Shown: positions 12,407 to 22,740 of the stretch, one piece after another | Position numbering within the stretch: position 1 is the first letter of the stretch | How the letters are laid out: each line of letters begins with the position of its first letter | Assembly (NCBI GenBank): GCA_033239525.1 | Contig: BSYO01000036.1 | Coordinates: 8,206,126 to 8,270,125, forward strand | Reading direction: 5' to 3' | DNA length: 64,000 bases | Source of the DNA: Nepenthes gracilis | Taxonomy: Eukaryota > Streptophyta > Magnoliopsida > Caryophyllales > Nepenthaceae | Made by a program: the position numbers and the translations under genes | The notes under the pieces: model-generated | The model's input: only the letters and a program-made list of their open reading frames with translations | Databases searched by the model: none | What the model was told of the DNA's origin: nothing

Positions 12407-12779
12407 GTGATAACTTCTCCACACCCTTAGAATATTCAGAAGCTGGGGCTGATTGCACAGCACAGCCACTTTTCACCTCCATTATAACCAGATCCTTAAT
12501 GGCAAAAGCCTCCTCCTTCAAGTCAGCTGTAACACCAACAATGCCAAAGTTAGGAATTCAATTATTGATTTCCTGTGCTGGCGTATTAGCTTCCTTCTTC
12601 CTACTGATAATGGGCTGGGCAGTTGCTGGTGGGAGCTGGGAGTGGCTGGCCCACTGTTTTGCAGCTGGCTCTGAATTGGTGGCATATCTGGTGCTGGCGG
12701 CTGATACCCTAGGGCTTCCAGGAACGAATATGAAGAAGTGGGCTGGAGTTCACATTATGTTGCTACTCTGGTGACATTT

Positions 12780-14379
12780 TTTTTTTTGGGTAAGTAAGTA
12801 TTTTGGATTAATGAGAGAAAAAAATTACAAATTTGATGTTTTAACTCCAAGTATTTTGACCTGGGGGTAAAACATAACCCGCTGGGGCATATCCCGAGCG
12901 ACAAGTACATCCGGAAGTACGAAACAGATCTCTAGGAGACCAACGTTCTACAGGACCTAAAGGAACTGAAAACTATTACATCACACAAACAGCCGGCGCT
13001 ACAAAGTCCAGCAGCAACATAGAAGGTCCCAGCCTTCGTACAGCCAAGTCACAAACAACCAGGGTAGCACATCCAGGTCACCCAAATCAGCACCGGCAGC
13101 CAAGAGTGTCATCAGCACGCTCGGTACACCTCCAGCAGCAAAAAGAAGTCTCCAGCTTATCAAAGAAAAGCAAGGAAACCTTTCCAGCAGCACCAGCAGC
13201 ACCTGTCCAGCATCTATTGCAGAAGCAGGCGTCAAAGAGTCACCACCGCAACATGCTGCAACCAGACTCAATGCTAAGTAGTATCCATAGCAATTTTCAG
13301 AGCAGTTTAACCACCTAGAACCAAAAACGTCCCTGCAAGATCAGCAGTGATCAAAAGCAAGAGATCACGTCCGAGAGTGCATCAACCAGCATCAGTAACT
13401 ATCAGCCATCTAAAATTCAGGGACCTGCCCCAACAGCATCCCATGCAGGTACAACTACGTGCCATTCATTAACCATTTACTCCGCCTCTACAGCAAAGTA
13501 CACGATGGGGCATAGCACAGGCATCACACTGTCCAGACCCAATTTGCCCATAAAGCCAGCAGCCAAACTCCAGCAGCAATCAGATCTTCAGCATCAGCTT
13601 TAACCATACAAGTGCTCAACCCATATAACCTACCCAGCAGGATATGGCCATCAGCATCCGGGGGCCCAAAACCAAGGACCTTTGGCCATCACAGAACTCA
13701 ACATTTGCAGCAGCAACACTGATATGGCAGCATCAGCATGAGCCCAGGGAGAAGCAGAACTTCTTTCAACACCAAGACCAGCAGATAATCCAATCCGAAT
13801 CCAGCTAATCACTAAGACAGGGCATAGAAGGATTTCAGAACTCCACAGAGATCAATCCATGCCCACAAAGCACACCCAAGTCATTACCAGGAGCAATAAA
13901 TAAGAGGCATCAGCCTCAGACAGCTCATTGTGTTCAATTCGCATCAAGCCAGGAAGGATATAGTGCCAGTTTCAAGGAGGACAGTCAGCCAAGCAGAATC
14001 AGCAAAGGGATCCGACCAATCCTGCCAGTTTCAATAGGAACATAACTATACAGGAGGATCCAAGTGAAAAATTGGGGAACCCAAGCAACCCACTAAACAG
14101 CAAACCAGCTGTCTAAAACACCAACATATAGACCCAACAGCCAGCCAAATAGACCTGCCAATCCTCGGATCGGCAACAGATACTCCTGATCTGCCTTCCC
14201 ACTATGATTGCTGCATTGTAGAACAAAGGCAATCCCAGCAATCACAAGCAGCAGCAACAAAAATTAGCCAAGACCAGAAGAAAGGTCAAAAAACCAGAAA
14301 CCGGGGAGCATACAAAGGAGACCCCAGTCAAAAAATATCCCAACAGGAGAGGCTAAGAACCAGAACCAGTCAAAAAAAA
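12780..14379 (-). mobile_element. Family I LINE 3' UTR copy, 1.6 kb
   Basis: It is flanked by the perfect 16-bp TSD TACTCTGGTGACATTT (12764-12779 and 14380-14395). The poly(T) run is followed by GGGTAAGTAAGTATTTTGG, the stem-loop and GGGGCATATCCCGAGC. The body is TGCTG-rich on the minus strand with no coding sequence. The 5' end near 14360 has A-runs next to CAGAACCAGTC. It is a 5'-truncated 3' UTR insertion. Confidence 0.92.
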
Positions 14380-14665
14380 TACTCTGGTGACATTTATGCT
14401 TTTCTTGTTGAATTTTTTTAAGTTTGCTTTGTTGTAGGGCAGGGTAGCTTTCGGTCATAATTGCTAAATTTCACCTAGGTGAGGTTTTTTTTATTTGCTG
14501 TTAATCGGTTCATGATTTTGTTCATGGTGATGCTCGGGGTATGCCCTAACTCATTGTTCTAAGTTTAAGTTGGCAAAATACTTGGAGTTAGAACATCGTT
14601 TTTGTACTTTTTATTTCGTTTAATTCATTAAACTTACCAAAAAAAAATCATATTCCATCACATGC

Positions 14666-15139
14666 TTTCATATTATGGCTTGCCATATTAGGAAAGCTGA
14701 CCACGCTCGACAGAGTAGGGAGATTTGTGCAGCAAGCCAACATTTGCATTCTTTGTAAGAACGTTGGAGAAACTCACGATCACCTGTTTTTTATGTGTCC
14801 TTTCTCCTTTGAGATCTGGGACAATCTGTGTCTTCAGGCTGGGATAACCTGGCCACACCAGGAATGGAAGAGAAATATTGAGTGGATTTTCTGTAGTTGG
14901 AAAAGCAAGAATGCCAAGTCACTATCCTTTAGCTCACTCTTTCTGCTGCTGTTTATTTCATATGGCAAGAATGAAATCGAAGAATCTTTGACGATGCTAA
15001 TGGAAAGACCCCTACTCATATTGCTAATCTTATAATTGAAGCCCTTCGGAGGAAATTAGAAGTCAATATCAAGGGTTATGATTGCTGCACCAGGAACGTA
15101 ATTGCACAATGGAGCTTATCGTTAGATGCTGCGGATTGA
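14666..15139 (+). pseudogene. LINE ORF2 C-terminus (zf-RVT region), family II
   Basis: The plus strand reads PSHAFILWLAILGKLTTLDR, then FVQQANICILC and ETHDHLFFMCPFSFEIWDNL, the zf-RVT cysteine/histidine pattern. It continues with IEWIFCSWKSKN. A frameshift near 14985 is followed by RIFDDANGKTPTHIANLIIE, and a stop lies at 15137-15139. It is homologous to, but clearly diverged from, the family I copies at 5489-6218 and 20990-21828. That supports a separate lineage for the CGGAGTG-type LINE. No catalytic RT motif is left here. Confidence 0.85.
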
Positions 15140-15255
15140 AAAGCTCGGTTTTGTCCTGTTCCTGACATGGTTTGTTTTTTCTCACTTTGGACAGAGTGCT
15201 TTCTTGCTCATTAGACGGAGTGGTTTGGATGCTAGGTCCGGAGTGCCTCCTTTTC

Positions 15256-15503
15256 TTTTTTTTCTTGGTAAGTAATTAATTGCATTAAATTTAAAGAAAA
15301 TGTACAAAAAGCTATGTTCTTAACCAAGTGTTTTGCCGACTTGGGGAAAGAGACATAGAAACAGGGGAGTCCCCTAAACCTATGACATCAGTAATCAAAA
15401 CTAAGGATACAATAATGTTCGATTATTGTAAAGATAATATCCACCGGCCAGAGTGAATGAAGAAAACGCCATAACAGCATCGTCTGGCCACTTTGGCTTG
15501 GGG
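15256..15503 (-). mobile_element. Family II LINE 3' end fragment
   Basis: A T-run at 15256-15263 is followed by CTTGGTAAGTAATTAATTGC, an AT linker, and the family II stem-loop (left arm GTTCTTAACCAAGT, loop GTTTTGCCG). The hairpin CAGGGGAGTCCCCTA follows. Then about 130 bp of 3' UTR ends near an A-run at 15504. It lies within the CGGAGTG 3' UTR of the surrounding element. I could not find a clear TSD, so the right edge is approximate. Confidence 0.7.
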
Positions 15504-15549
15504 AAAAAAAATTAATTAGTGAGGTGGCTGGATGGTTTTATCTCATTTT

Positions 15550-17668
15550 TTTAAAGGCTGAGGATGAATTGGCTGCAGTTGCAGTCTTGCTGATGATGGT
15601 GTGCTGATCTCCCGTGAGTCTTGAGAGAGAAACTCTCTCCTCTCTCCTCGATTTCAAATTTTGAAATCGTCCCGGTAGCGGTCGCCCGCGTCCTTGCAAC
15701 GCTCCTCCTCTGGCCGGGCGGCGCCGGGGCCGGCCTCGGTCGGTCTCCTGGGTGCTATGCCCGGTAGCTTTCCGATTTCGAACCTTGCACTCTTCCTTCT
15801 GGTCCTCTCTCTGGTTTCGAGGGCATCCTCTGAGTTTTCGACTATGGTCGAGCCCGGTCGATGCTCCTTCGGCGAGACTCGATTGGGGTTTTCTGCCGAA
15901 GCTATGACCGCACCTAATGCGTCTATGTCCATTTGGGTCTCCGATTTTGGCTGGGACTCTTCTTAAGCTATGGCCTCTCTTCTCCTTTGTCCCTCGATTG
16001 TTTAGGGCTCCTCTTTGGCTGGTATTGACCAGTCCCTTCGCCCTCCTGATTGGCTTCAGGAGGTGCTAGTTGACGCTTTTGTCGTCTTATGTGCTTCCCG
16101 AAGTATCTGGCGCCGACGAAGGTATGTTCTTCTGCTGGCTCCTTTGGTTCGTTCCCAGTGTATTTCCTCCTATTGGATGGGTTGGGGATCCGTGCTGTTC
16201 AGGAGTGGATCCTCTGGATGTGGTTTTGAAGAGCTGGCTGAGAACTACTTTGTTGCACGTGATCCTTCGGGTGAGCTGGTAGTTAGTTTTGGTTGGATTG
16301 TTGGTTGCTTGACCTCCCTGGTCCGACCACTGATTCTGGCATCCAATGAACTCTTTCGGCGGTGATTACCTTGCTGTGATGCTGCTGGGGTGTTCACATA
16401 GCCGAATTTTTGAAGTCGTTAGTACTGATTCTTGGCACTGCGGTGGTTTATTGCTGATGCTGAGCTGGCCTTATATTGATATAAATATTAGGATTCTGAT
16501 TTGGCTGGATTTTTTATGTGGGATGCTGTCTCATCTTGAAGATTTTGATGCAGCCAAATTTCCTCTGGTGTTGCTCTGTTCCGCTGGCTGTGTGTTCCAT
16601 TGATTGGGTTGGGGAGCCCGTGTGCTAATGGATTGGGACCCTGAAGCTGAGGGCTGAGTAGCTGACTGAGGTCTTTTTGGTTGTTTTTCATCTTCGTGTT
16701 GAGGTGGTGCCAGCCTGTGTGCTGCTTTTTGTGGTGTGATTGTGATGCAGTCCTTGGGATTGCTCTTGCCTTGCAAATTCAGCAAGTTTGTGATGTTGAT
16801 TTGCTGATCTGTTTGTCTTCTTGGTGGATTGGCAAGTTGGTGTCGGTGTCTGCCACTGTTAAGGCCTTGACTTTTTTCTGCTGACAGGTTTGTGAGACTA
16901 TGGCTGTTGTGTTACTGGTATTGGATGATGTTGGGCCATGGTGCTGTACTATTGGGCCATGATGCTACTCTGTTAAATTATGCCACGAAATTGGTTCTGC
17001 TGCCTGCTCATCAGAAGTGCAATTTCGGTTGATGATTTGTTGGGTTTTGCGGATGCTGCCTGTCTTTTTGATGCACTTGAATTAAGTGCTGGTCCATGAT
17101 GATTCTGGAATACGTGATGGCATGGTGGGGGTTAAATTCACTTTTGTCCGTTTCTGTTCCAGCTGCTCAATCTGGGCTTGATGCTGATTCTGGTGAAGTT
17201 GTGTGTTCCAGTTTGCTGGTTGTAGCCAGTATGATGAAGATGGGACCTGTGAGATGCTGGTTTTGGTACTGGAGCCGAATGTGCTGTGTGTGTTGCTGCT
17301 GGCCTGAGATGATTTGGGTTCGCTGGTTTTGCTCTGAAGGATCTGTTGGGGCAGCTTTGCATTTCCAGATTTATTGCTGTTGCTGGAAATGCTTTGAGAA
17401 TTTATCTCGGGTTTGTTGTAGCTCTGAAGGATTTGCTATACACTGCCCCCTTGTGCAGTGTTGTAATTTTTTTTTTCAATTTCTATGGGTTTTGTAGTAC
17501 GTTGACCTCCTAGAGGTTTTTTAGTACCTTCGGTTGTACTAGATGCTCGGGGTATACCCCAGCGAGTCATGTTTTATCCCCAAGTCAAAACACTTGCTGA
17601 TAAAACATCGCCTTTGTAATTTTATTTTCTCCCATCAATCCAAAATACTTACTTACCAAAAAAAAAAA
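15550..17668 (+). mobile_element. Family I short non-coding LINE derivative, full length, plus strand
   Basis: It is flanked by the perfect 16-bp TSD GGTTTTATCTCATTTT (15534-15549 and 17669-17684). The 5' head holds GAGAGAAACTCTCTCC and the inverted repeat GATTTCAAATTTTGAAATC near 15650, then a GC-rich leader with GGCCGGCCTCGG. A TGCTG-rich 3' UTR follows. The tail has CTCGGGGTATACCCCAGCG (a better-paired hairpin than usual), the stem arm ATGTTTTATCCCCAAGT, TCTCCCATCAATCC, ACTTACTTACC and poly(A) to 17668. It has about 70 bp more at the 5' end than the other short copies. It has no ORF1 or ORF2. Confidence 0.93.
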
Positions 17669-17684
17669 GGTTTTATCTCATTTT

Positions 17685-18330
17685 GGACGGAGTGTCGTTG
17701 TTAGTGCTCCCGGAGTGCATTCCTTTTCCGGAGTGCTTTTTTTGTCTCCTTGGAAGGAGTGTTTTTTCTCACTTTGGACGGAGTGATTTTCTCAATTTGG
17801 ACGGAGTGATTTTGCTCGTCCTTCCAGAGTGCATGTGTTTCCTTTATCAGGAGTGCTTTCTAGTCTCCTCAGACGGAGTGGCTTAGCCAGAGTGATATTC
17901 CTCTCTTTGGACGGAGTGGCTTGGCAGCAAGGTCCGGCGTTTTTTTATCCTCCCGAAAAAAAAAATTAGTGAGGTGGCTGGATTGTTTTATCTCATTTTG
18001 GACGGAGCGTCTTTGTTAGTGCTTCCGGAGCGCATTTGTCCTTTTTCCGGAGTGCTCTCTTTGTCTCCTTGGACGGAGTGTTTTTCTCACTCTGGACGGA
18101 GTGATTTTGCTCGTGCTTACGGAGTGCATGTGTTTCCTTTATCCGGAGTGCTTTTTTGTCTCCTTAGACGAAGTGGCTTAGCCGGAGTGTTATTCCTCTC
18201 TTTGGACGGAGTGCCTTTCTTCGTAATCCCGGAGTGCATTTGTCTTTTAGCCGGAGTGCTTTCTTGGGTCGTAGGACGGAGTGGCTTGGCTGCTACGTCC
18301 GGATGGGTTTTTCCTTTACAGTAATCGAAT
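17685..18330 (+). repeat. CGGAGTG repeat array in family II 3' UTR, two tandem modules
   Basis: Units of the type CTCCTTGGACGGAGTG, TTTCCGGAGTGC and CTTAGACGGAGTGGCTTAGC repeat about every 20-35 bp. They form two modules of about 300 bp. The first starts before the nested insertion and resumes at 17685; the second starts at 17967. Both share the same order of landmarks: ATTAGTGAGGTGGCTGGAT, TTTTATCTCATTTTGGACGG, GTGCATGTGTTTCCTTTATC. An A-run at 17957-17966 separates them. This is a 3' UTR structure, not a satellite: it lies between an ORF2 end and a LINE tail. Confidence 0.8.
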
Positions 18331-19230
18331 ATTATTGTAATCTTATTTCTTAATGACTTTTGTCATGGGTTTAGAGGTCCCCCTTATTTCTATGTTTTTT
18401 TTCCAAGTCGGCAAAACTTTTTTTTTTTTTGGTAAGTAAAATGAATTAAAATAAATGAAAATTACAAAAACGATGTTCTAATTCCAAGTGTCAATTTTGA
18501 ATTAGAACAACGAGTTAGGGCATACCCCGAGCATCACCATGAACAGATCATGAACCAAATGTAGGGAAGCGAAAAACGAAAACAAGATGAGCAACATCTA
18601 AAACGGCCATATGTATCCCGGCCCAACAACAAGAAAAAGTCAAAAGAAGCAATTTTCGCTGGAAAGGGAACAAATGAGAGTTCCACAGATCCGCATCCAG
18701 AGACTTGCATACTGCGCCGGCAAAAAGGGGAAAATGAGCCCAGCAGAATGAAGGTCAGTTCACCCCTGACATCTCACAGCAATGTAGGAAGAAAAAGGAA
18801 TGAATGCCAGCATCCAGCATAACAGTATCATTTCAGGCAGCAAATCCACCACCTTCATGTGATTCAGCATTCCAGCACCAGTAGGGACCAAGGAAACTGT
18901 GACGTCAAGGCAATCGGCCACTTCAGCAAGTCAACTTCTCACCGCAACTCCAAATTTACCAATAGCAAATCGGCATTAGCAAGGCCACGTTCCAAACAGC
19001 CACAGCAAGCTTCCAAACGGGACACAGCAGCAACAGCCAAGTGATATTGGAGATTCAGCCAGGGGAAACAGACAAAATCAATCAGCGCAGCAGCAGCATG
19101 CGCTGCTTCAGCACAGGTAAGGTTACAAGCGAAATCACCGAGCCAATCTGGACAGAGAGGCTCTTGAGCCACACTGATGAAATCTGCATCATCGTTCCTC
19201 AACAGCAGCAACATCATTCAGGGAAGGCTG

Positions 19231-19886
19231 TGTTGGGGTCACTCCCGAGTGGCCTTTGTCCGCGGACTCCATTGGAATAATGGACGAGGACTTTTGCTTG
19301 GTGCGTCATGTCCGAGAAGACTTGGACGAGGACTCCATCCACGTGTGCGCTGACTTTCCTCTCATTAATGATCTGCAGCAGCAATAAATGCGGCCACAAC
19401 TTCCAAGGTGCTGCAGGCATGCTAGGCGTGCGCCTGGCAGGCCGCCTGCCAGGCGGCCTGGCCTGCCAGCCTAGTGCTAGGATAGCCTCCTAGCCTTTTT
19501 GAATATATATATTATTTACATGTATATATATATATTGGGGTGGTTGAGATCATTTATCATCATTAAGTGTGAGTTGTGGGCTGTGCCTTTGGAGCAACCA
19601 TTTTGTGAGACTAGAGAGAGAAATACTTGGATAGAGAGAGAGATTAAACACTTGTGATTCTTTTGTCTTTGTGCTTGTGTAGCTAAAAGCTGTAATCATT
19701 ATACATAGTGTATTATTCTTTGGTGGTTTTTCCTCAGTTTAAGGAGGATACTTCCACATTAACTCTCGGTGTTATCTCTTGTTTCTCTATCGGTTTCTTT
19801 GTGTCCGTCCGAGAACCTACTCTGTGTTCTGTCCGAGTGACTTTGTCCGACCGGTCACCGTGACTTCCGCGAGCTTTGCGCCAACA
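19231..19886 (+). mobile_element. Solo LTR of an LTR retrotransposon
   Basis: The segment starts TGTTGGGGTCACTCCC and ends TTTGCGCCAACA, giving TG...CA ends with the inverted terminal hexamer TGTTGG/CCAACA. It is flanked by the 5-bp duplication GGCTG (19226-19230 and 19887-19891). It contains a palindromic GC-rich block near 19440-19470 (CTGGCAGGCCGCCTGCCAG) and TATATA runs near 19503-19535 that could serve as a TATA region. No gag-pol is present, so recombination between two LTRs probably removed the interior. The superfamily is not determined from the LTR alone. Confidence 0.9.
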
Positions 19887-20989
19887 GGCTGGACAACCAC
19901 GTTCGCAACCCATCCAGTAGGAGTTCGGGATGCAACCCATCACAGTGCATCAACAGCAAACTCCAAGATCTCATGGGGAAGCTCAAGCAAGCTGATCTTC
20001 ATTCTCAATTCTTCCAGCAACCGGGCCGCGGCACATCTACTGCATCATATCAGAATAAAGCAGACTAAATTCCAACCCCAGCGCCATCACTCACAGTTAC
20101 CCAGCATATTTGCAGCCAAAACAGAAGGGTGGAGATAGCCCAGCAATAAGAACCAGGAACTGTAAATAATAGGTGGAGGAAAGGAAAACCAGCAGCACCC
20201 AACCCCTGACTGCAATAATCAGCTAAACCGCCGTTCCAAACAAAATCAACATCCAAAAAATCTCCGACCAACATTTAAAAAGGGAACAGATAACCATCCA
20301 GCCTCACAACATAGGACGGTCACACAGGTCAAAAAAAAACAGGAGCTGAGCTTTACAATCAGATCAGGACAACAAATGCCAGCAAGCGACGTATTCAACA
20401 TAATTCAGCAAAACTTCATCAGAACCAAAACCAGGCGCCACCAGACAGGTAAGGCTAATCCAAAGCACAACGGCCCCTTCAGATAGGATCTCAGTAGCAG
20501 AGCAGCATCCCCAAGCCAATTAGGGAACTGACGAAGCAGCACCATTTCACCAGAAAAAGCACCATTTCACCAGAGCAGTCCCATTAAGGACGACCAATTT
20601 AATTTCATAGTGACAGAAAACAACCATTCAGCATTCCAGTGGCCAGATCAGCACCATAAAGAACAGCAAACCGAAACACAGCTGAGCATTACACAAAATA
20701 CCCCAAAAACCACGGGATTCCAATCAGCCCAATACAGGAATAGTACCCCAAATGTCTTTTTTTTTTTTTTTTTCCTGGGGGATAACCACAACCGACGAAG
20801 GTGGAATCCAGACCCCTTTTTTTTTTTTTTTAACACCAAATGAAGACCGAGAAAAGGACCAATGAGAGAGAAGAAGGCCCAGGAATAAGCGAGAGAACCC
20901 ACCAAAAAGGAAACACCACAATATTAATATTAAAAAATTTTTTCTCTCTCTCTCTCTCTCTCTTTTTTTTTTTTTATAAATTCCAGCGC

Positions 20990-21828
20990 CTAACAAGCGG
21001 AATGGAAATCCCCCCCCCAAGGCGAGGAGGCCTTCAACTTGTCTCGAACAACATTTATAATCAGAGAGCAAATCTGGGTCACATCCTGAGGGGTAGATTT
21101 CTCAAAAATCCGATTATTTCTTTCACGCCAAATGAAGTAGACAGTGGCTGCGAGGGAAAGACGTTTGGAGAGGGCAAGAAAATTCTTACCTTTCCATTGT
21201 TGAGCAGCCCAGTTTATGTTTTGGGGCCAATCGGGATACGGCCATTGAAAACCAGCTTTCCTTTGGATAGAGTTCCATAATGACCGGGAGAAGGTACAAG
21301 AGAAAAAGAGATGTTCATGGTTTTCGTCATCCAAATCACAGAGATAACATGTTTTAGAGATAATAGGGGAGCCGTGGATCCGATCCGTGGTGTTAAGCCT
21401 TCCCCTAATAGCCAGCCAAAGAGTAAATGCGTGGGCAGGGATGTGTGAGGGGCCCGAGACTAAGTTTGTCCAGCTTAGTTTGGGCTTGGGAGGGTGAAAT
21501 AGAATGTAGGCCGACTTAGTAGAAAACATGCCATTTGGGCTCCCATCCCATCTCAAGGTATCTTTACGCTCAGAACAAGGGAGGTATTGGGGCATATTTT
21601 CTCTAAGGCGAGAGACTTCTTGATTGAAAGGATTAGGCCAAGACCATTGATCATTTCTAATTATTTGAGCAACTTTTGCATCCCAAGATAACCCCGTGAC
21701 CAGGCGAATACGATTCGAGCACACATTTGTGAGCGGGCCTATAGGGAGCCAGTGGTCATGCCAGAGAAAGGTATCAACGTCATTACCAATGATCTTAACG
21801 GTGTGGGAGCACATAAATGGACGGAGTT
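20990..21828 (-). pseudogene. LINE ORF2 C-terminal part (zf-RVT), open for about 280 codons
   Basis: The frame from about 21828 to a stop at 20990 is continuous. It includes FLWHDHWLPIGPL, WSWPNPFNQEVSRL, the zf-RVT segment HIPAHAFTLWLAIRGRLNTT, CYLCDLDDENHEHLFFSCTF, WPQNINWAAQQWKG and VYFIWRERNNRIFEKS. It ends DKLKASSPWGGDFHSAC. Compared with the copy ending at 5489 it lacks the terminal SLVRQWNL, replaced by a different end after a G-rich slip. The RT core is missing through 5' truncation. The long open frame suggests a younger insertion than the copy at 3321-7835. Confidence 0.9.
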
Positions 21829-21931
21829 CAAGTCGGCAAAACACTTGGTAAAAAACATAGTTCTTTGTACAATTTACTCTAATTTAATGCAATTAATTAC
21901 TTACCCAAAAAAAATATTTCCCGATCGCACC

Positions 21932-22590
21932 TTTTTTTTTGGTAAGTAAGTATTTTGGATTATAGGGAGAAAAATATTACAGAATCTATGTTTTTACTCC
22001 AAGTATTTTGATTTGGAGTAAAGACATAAACCGCTAGGGCATATCCCGAGCATCAAATACATCAGGAAAAGCATAAAAAAGTACTAAAGAAAAGTCCTTT
22101 AGGAGGACAAACGACCAACATAATCAACAAAATATGGGTCCTATCTATACATGGTTCAGCATACTCAACATAAACTCTTCATGCATCAACAGTATCACCA
22201 ATAGGAGCCGGCATCGAGACACCATTTCCATCGTGCATCAGGGGGAAGTGGCAGCTTAGAATGCCGAAACTCAGCAGCGAGGATAATAGATAGCAGTGCA
22301 CAATGATCTGGCTAACGGTAACAACTCCATGTTTCGACAACAGCAGCATCAATACCCGACAGCAGAACAGCATAGCACGACCAAAAGGAAATTTCATACA
22401 AAAACGCCCCAGCTCACAGCCGATAGAATGCCAAAACCAGCATCAGTATCGTGGCACCCCACACAGCAATGCACAGACGGACCACTGGAATAGCATAAGG
22501 AAATGTAAAAACAATGCCAGGTCCATCCGCAGATTGAATGAGGAATTCAGCCCATATCAACACTCCGGGAGGAAACGCAGCAAAACTGTG
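21932..22590 (-). mobile_element. Family I LINE 3' fragment, 659 bp
   Basis: It is flanked by the TSD TTCCCGATCGCACC (21918-21931 and 22591-22604), possibly extending by two T residues. Poly(T) is followed by GGTAAGTAAGTATTTTGG, the stem-loop arm ATGTTTTTACTCCAAGT (21988-22004) and GGGCATATCCCGAGC. The body matches the plus-strand sequence at 41694-41850. Its 5' terminus reads CACAGTTTTGC, which shares nine bases with the end of the SINE body described at 49646. Confidence 0.9.
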
Positions 22591-22629
22591 TTCCCGATCG
22601 CACCTTAACAGGTGTAATATATAAAAATA

Positions 22630-22740
22630 AAAAAAAAGATATATATATATATATATTAAAAAAAATGAAAATGAAGAAGAAGAAGAAGAAGAAGAAGAGA
22701 GAAGGTATATATTTATATCTATTTTTTTTAAAAAAAGAAA
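22630..22740. repeat. TA and GAA microsatellite cluster
   Basis: Successive TA, A-rich, (GAA)n and TA-rich runs sit at the expected ORF2/3' UTR junction of a family III LINE. They are not coding. Confidence 0.85.

Larger units (their letters stand above)
8611..12553 (-). mobile_element. ORF1-only family I LINE (half-LINE), interrupted
   Basis: Poly(T) at 8611-8619 is followed by GGTAAGTAAGTATTTTAG and a stem-loop whose outer stem is ATGCAT on both arms (8665 and 8704 ends). The flanks GAATTAAATTATTG (8597-8610) and GAATTCAATTATTG (12554-12567) are a 14-bp TSD with one mismatch. Inside, a decayed ORF1 is followed directly by about 0.9 kb of 3' UTR and the tail, with no ORF2 in between. It is interrupted by a 2.0-kb element (10365-12406) and a 19-bp micro-insertion (9948-9966). 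It is 5'-truncated within ORF1. Confidence 0.85.
9498..12553 (-). pseudogene. LINE ORF1 C-terminal half, split by two insertions
   Basis: Without the two insertions the minus strand reads through about 330 codons. It begins near PNFGIVGVTADLKEEAF, continues through acidic, S/P/V-rich sequence, and includes the motif DPDITPDSISRIARKHGL (near 9850). One frameshift near 9605 separates it from the C-terminus DELFAKQAVNGWQRM (9590-9545) and a basic tail ending at a stop at 9498. The DUF4283 and zinc-knuckle parts expected upstream are missing because of the 5' truncation. In the family, ORF1 products are nucleic-acid-binding partners of the retrotransposon RNA. The low-complexity middle and basic tail fit the C-terminal part of such a protein. 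It is not functional as found. Confidence 0.85.
486..14647 (+). mobile_element. Interrupted plus-strand LINE 3' UTR (host of a nested stack)
   Basis: A TGCTG-rich 3' UTR is split into pieces (about 486-810, 2907-3320, 7836-8254, 8541-8610, 12554-12779, 14380-14647) by five larger insertions and one micro-insertion. Each is flanked by a TSD, so removing them restores one continuous sequence. It ends with a tail: the hairpin motif TGCTCGGGGTATGCCC near 14530, a stem-loop whose right arm is ACTTGGAGTTAGAACA, then AAACTTACC and poly(A) at 14639-14647. It carries no coding potential. The tail variant (TTGTTCTA arm) matches the family III copy ending at 25355. The left boundary is not resolved. Confidence 0.75.
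18418..21828 (-). mobile_element. LINE 5'-truncated in ORF2, inserted in another LINE's 3' stem-loop
   Basis: It is flanked by the perfect 14-bp TSD CAAGTCGGCAAAAC (18404-18417 and 21829-21842), which is the loop and arm of the host tail. Poly(T) from 18418 is followed by GGTAAGTAAAATG, the stem-loop and GGGCATACCCCGAGC. The 5' end lies inside the ORF2 zf-RVT region (21828 to 20990). A CT/GA microsatellite, a long T-run and a 3' UTR follow. A 656-bp solo LTR (19231-19886) is inserted in the 3' UTR. Total about 3.4 kb, or about 2.75 kb without the LTR. Confidence 0.92.
14648..21914 (+). mobile_element. Family II LINE (ORF2 end plus CGGAGTG 3' UTR), interrupted
   Basis: The left end is ORF2 C-terminal sequence, followed by a 3' UTR of degenerate CGGAGTG units. 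It ends with the family II tail: TTAGAGGTCCCCC near 18370, a stem-loop split by an insertion at 18418, then TTAATGCAATTAATTACTT, ACCC and poly(A) at 21907-21914. Three minus- or plus-strand elements are nested in it (15256-15503, 15550-17668, 18418-21828). Removing the last restores the stem CCAAGTCGGCAAAACACTTGG. The far left of the element is cut by the preceding element's end, so its own 5' end is not visible. Confidence 0.82.

Noticed and set aside
17685..18330. CGGAGTG array as a satellite or CRISPR-like array
   Set aside because: Units are degenerate and irregularly spaced, and they lie between an ORF2 end and a LINE tail. There are no constant-length spacers.
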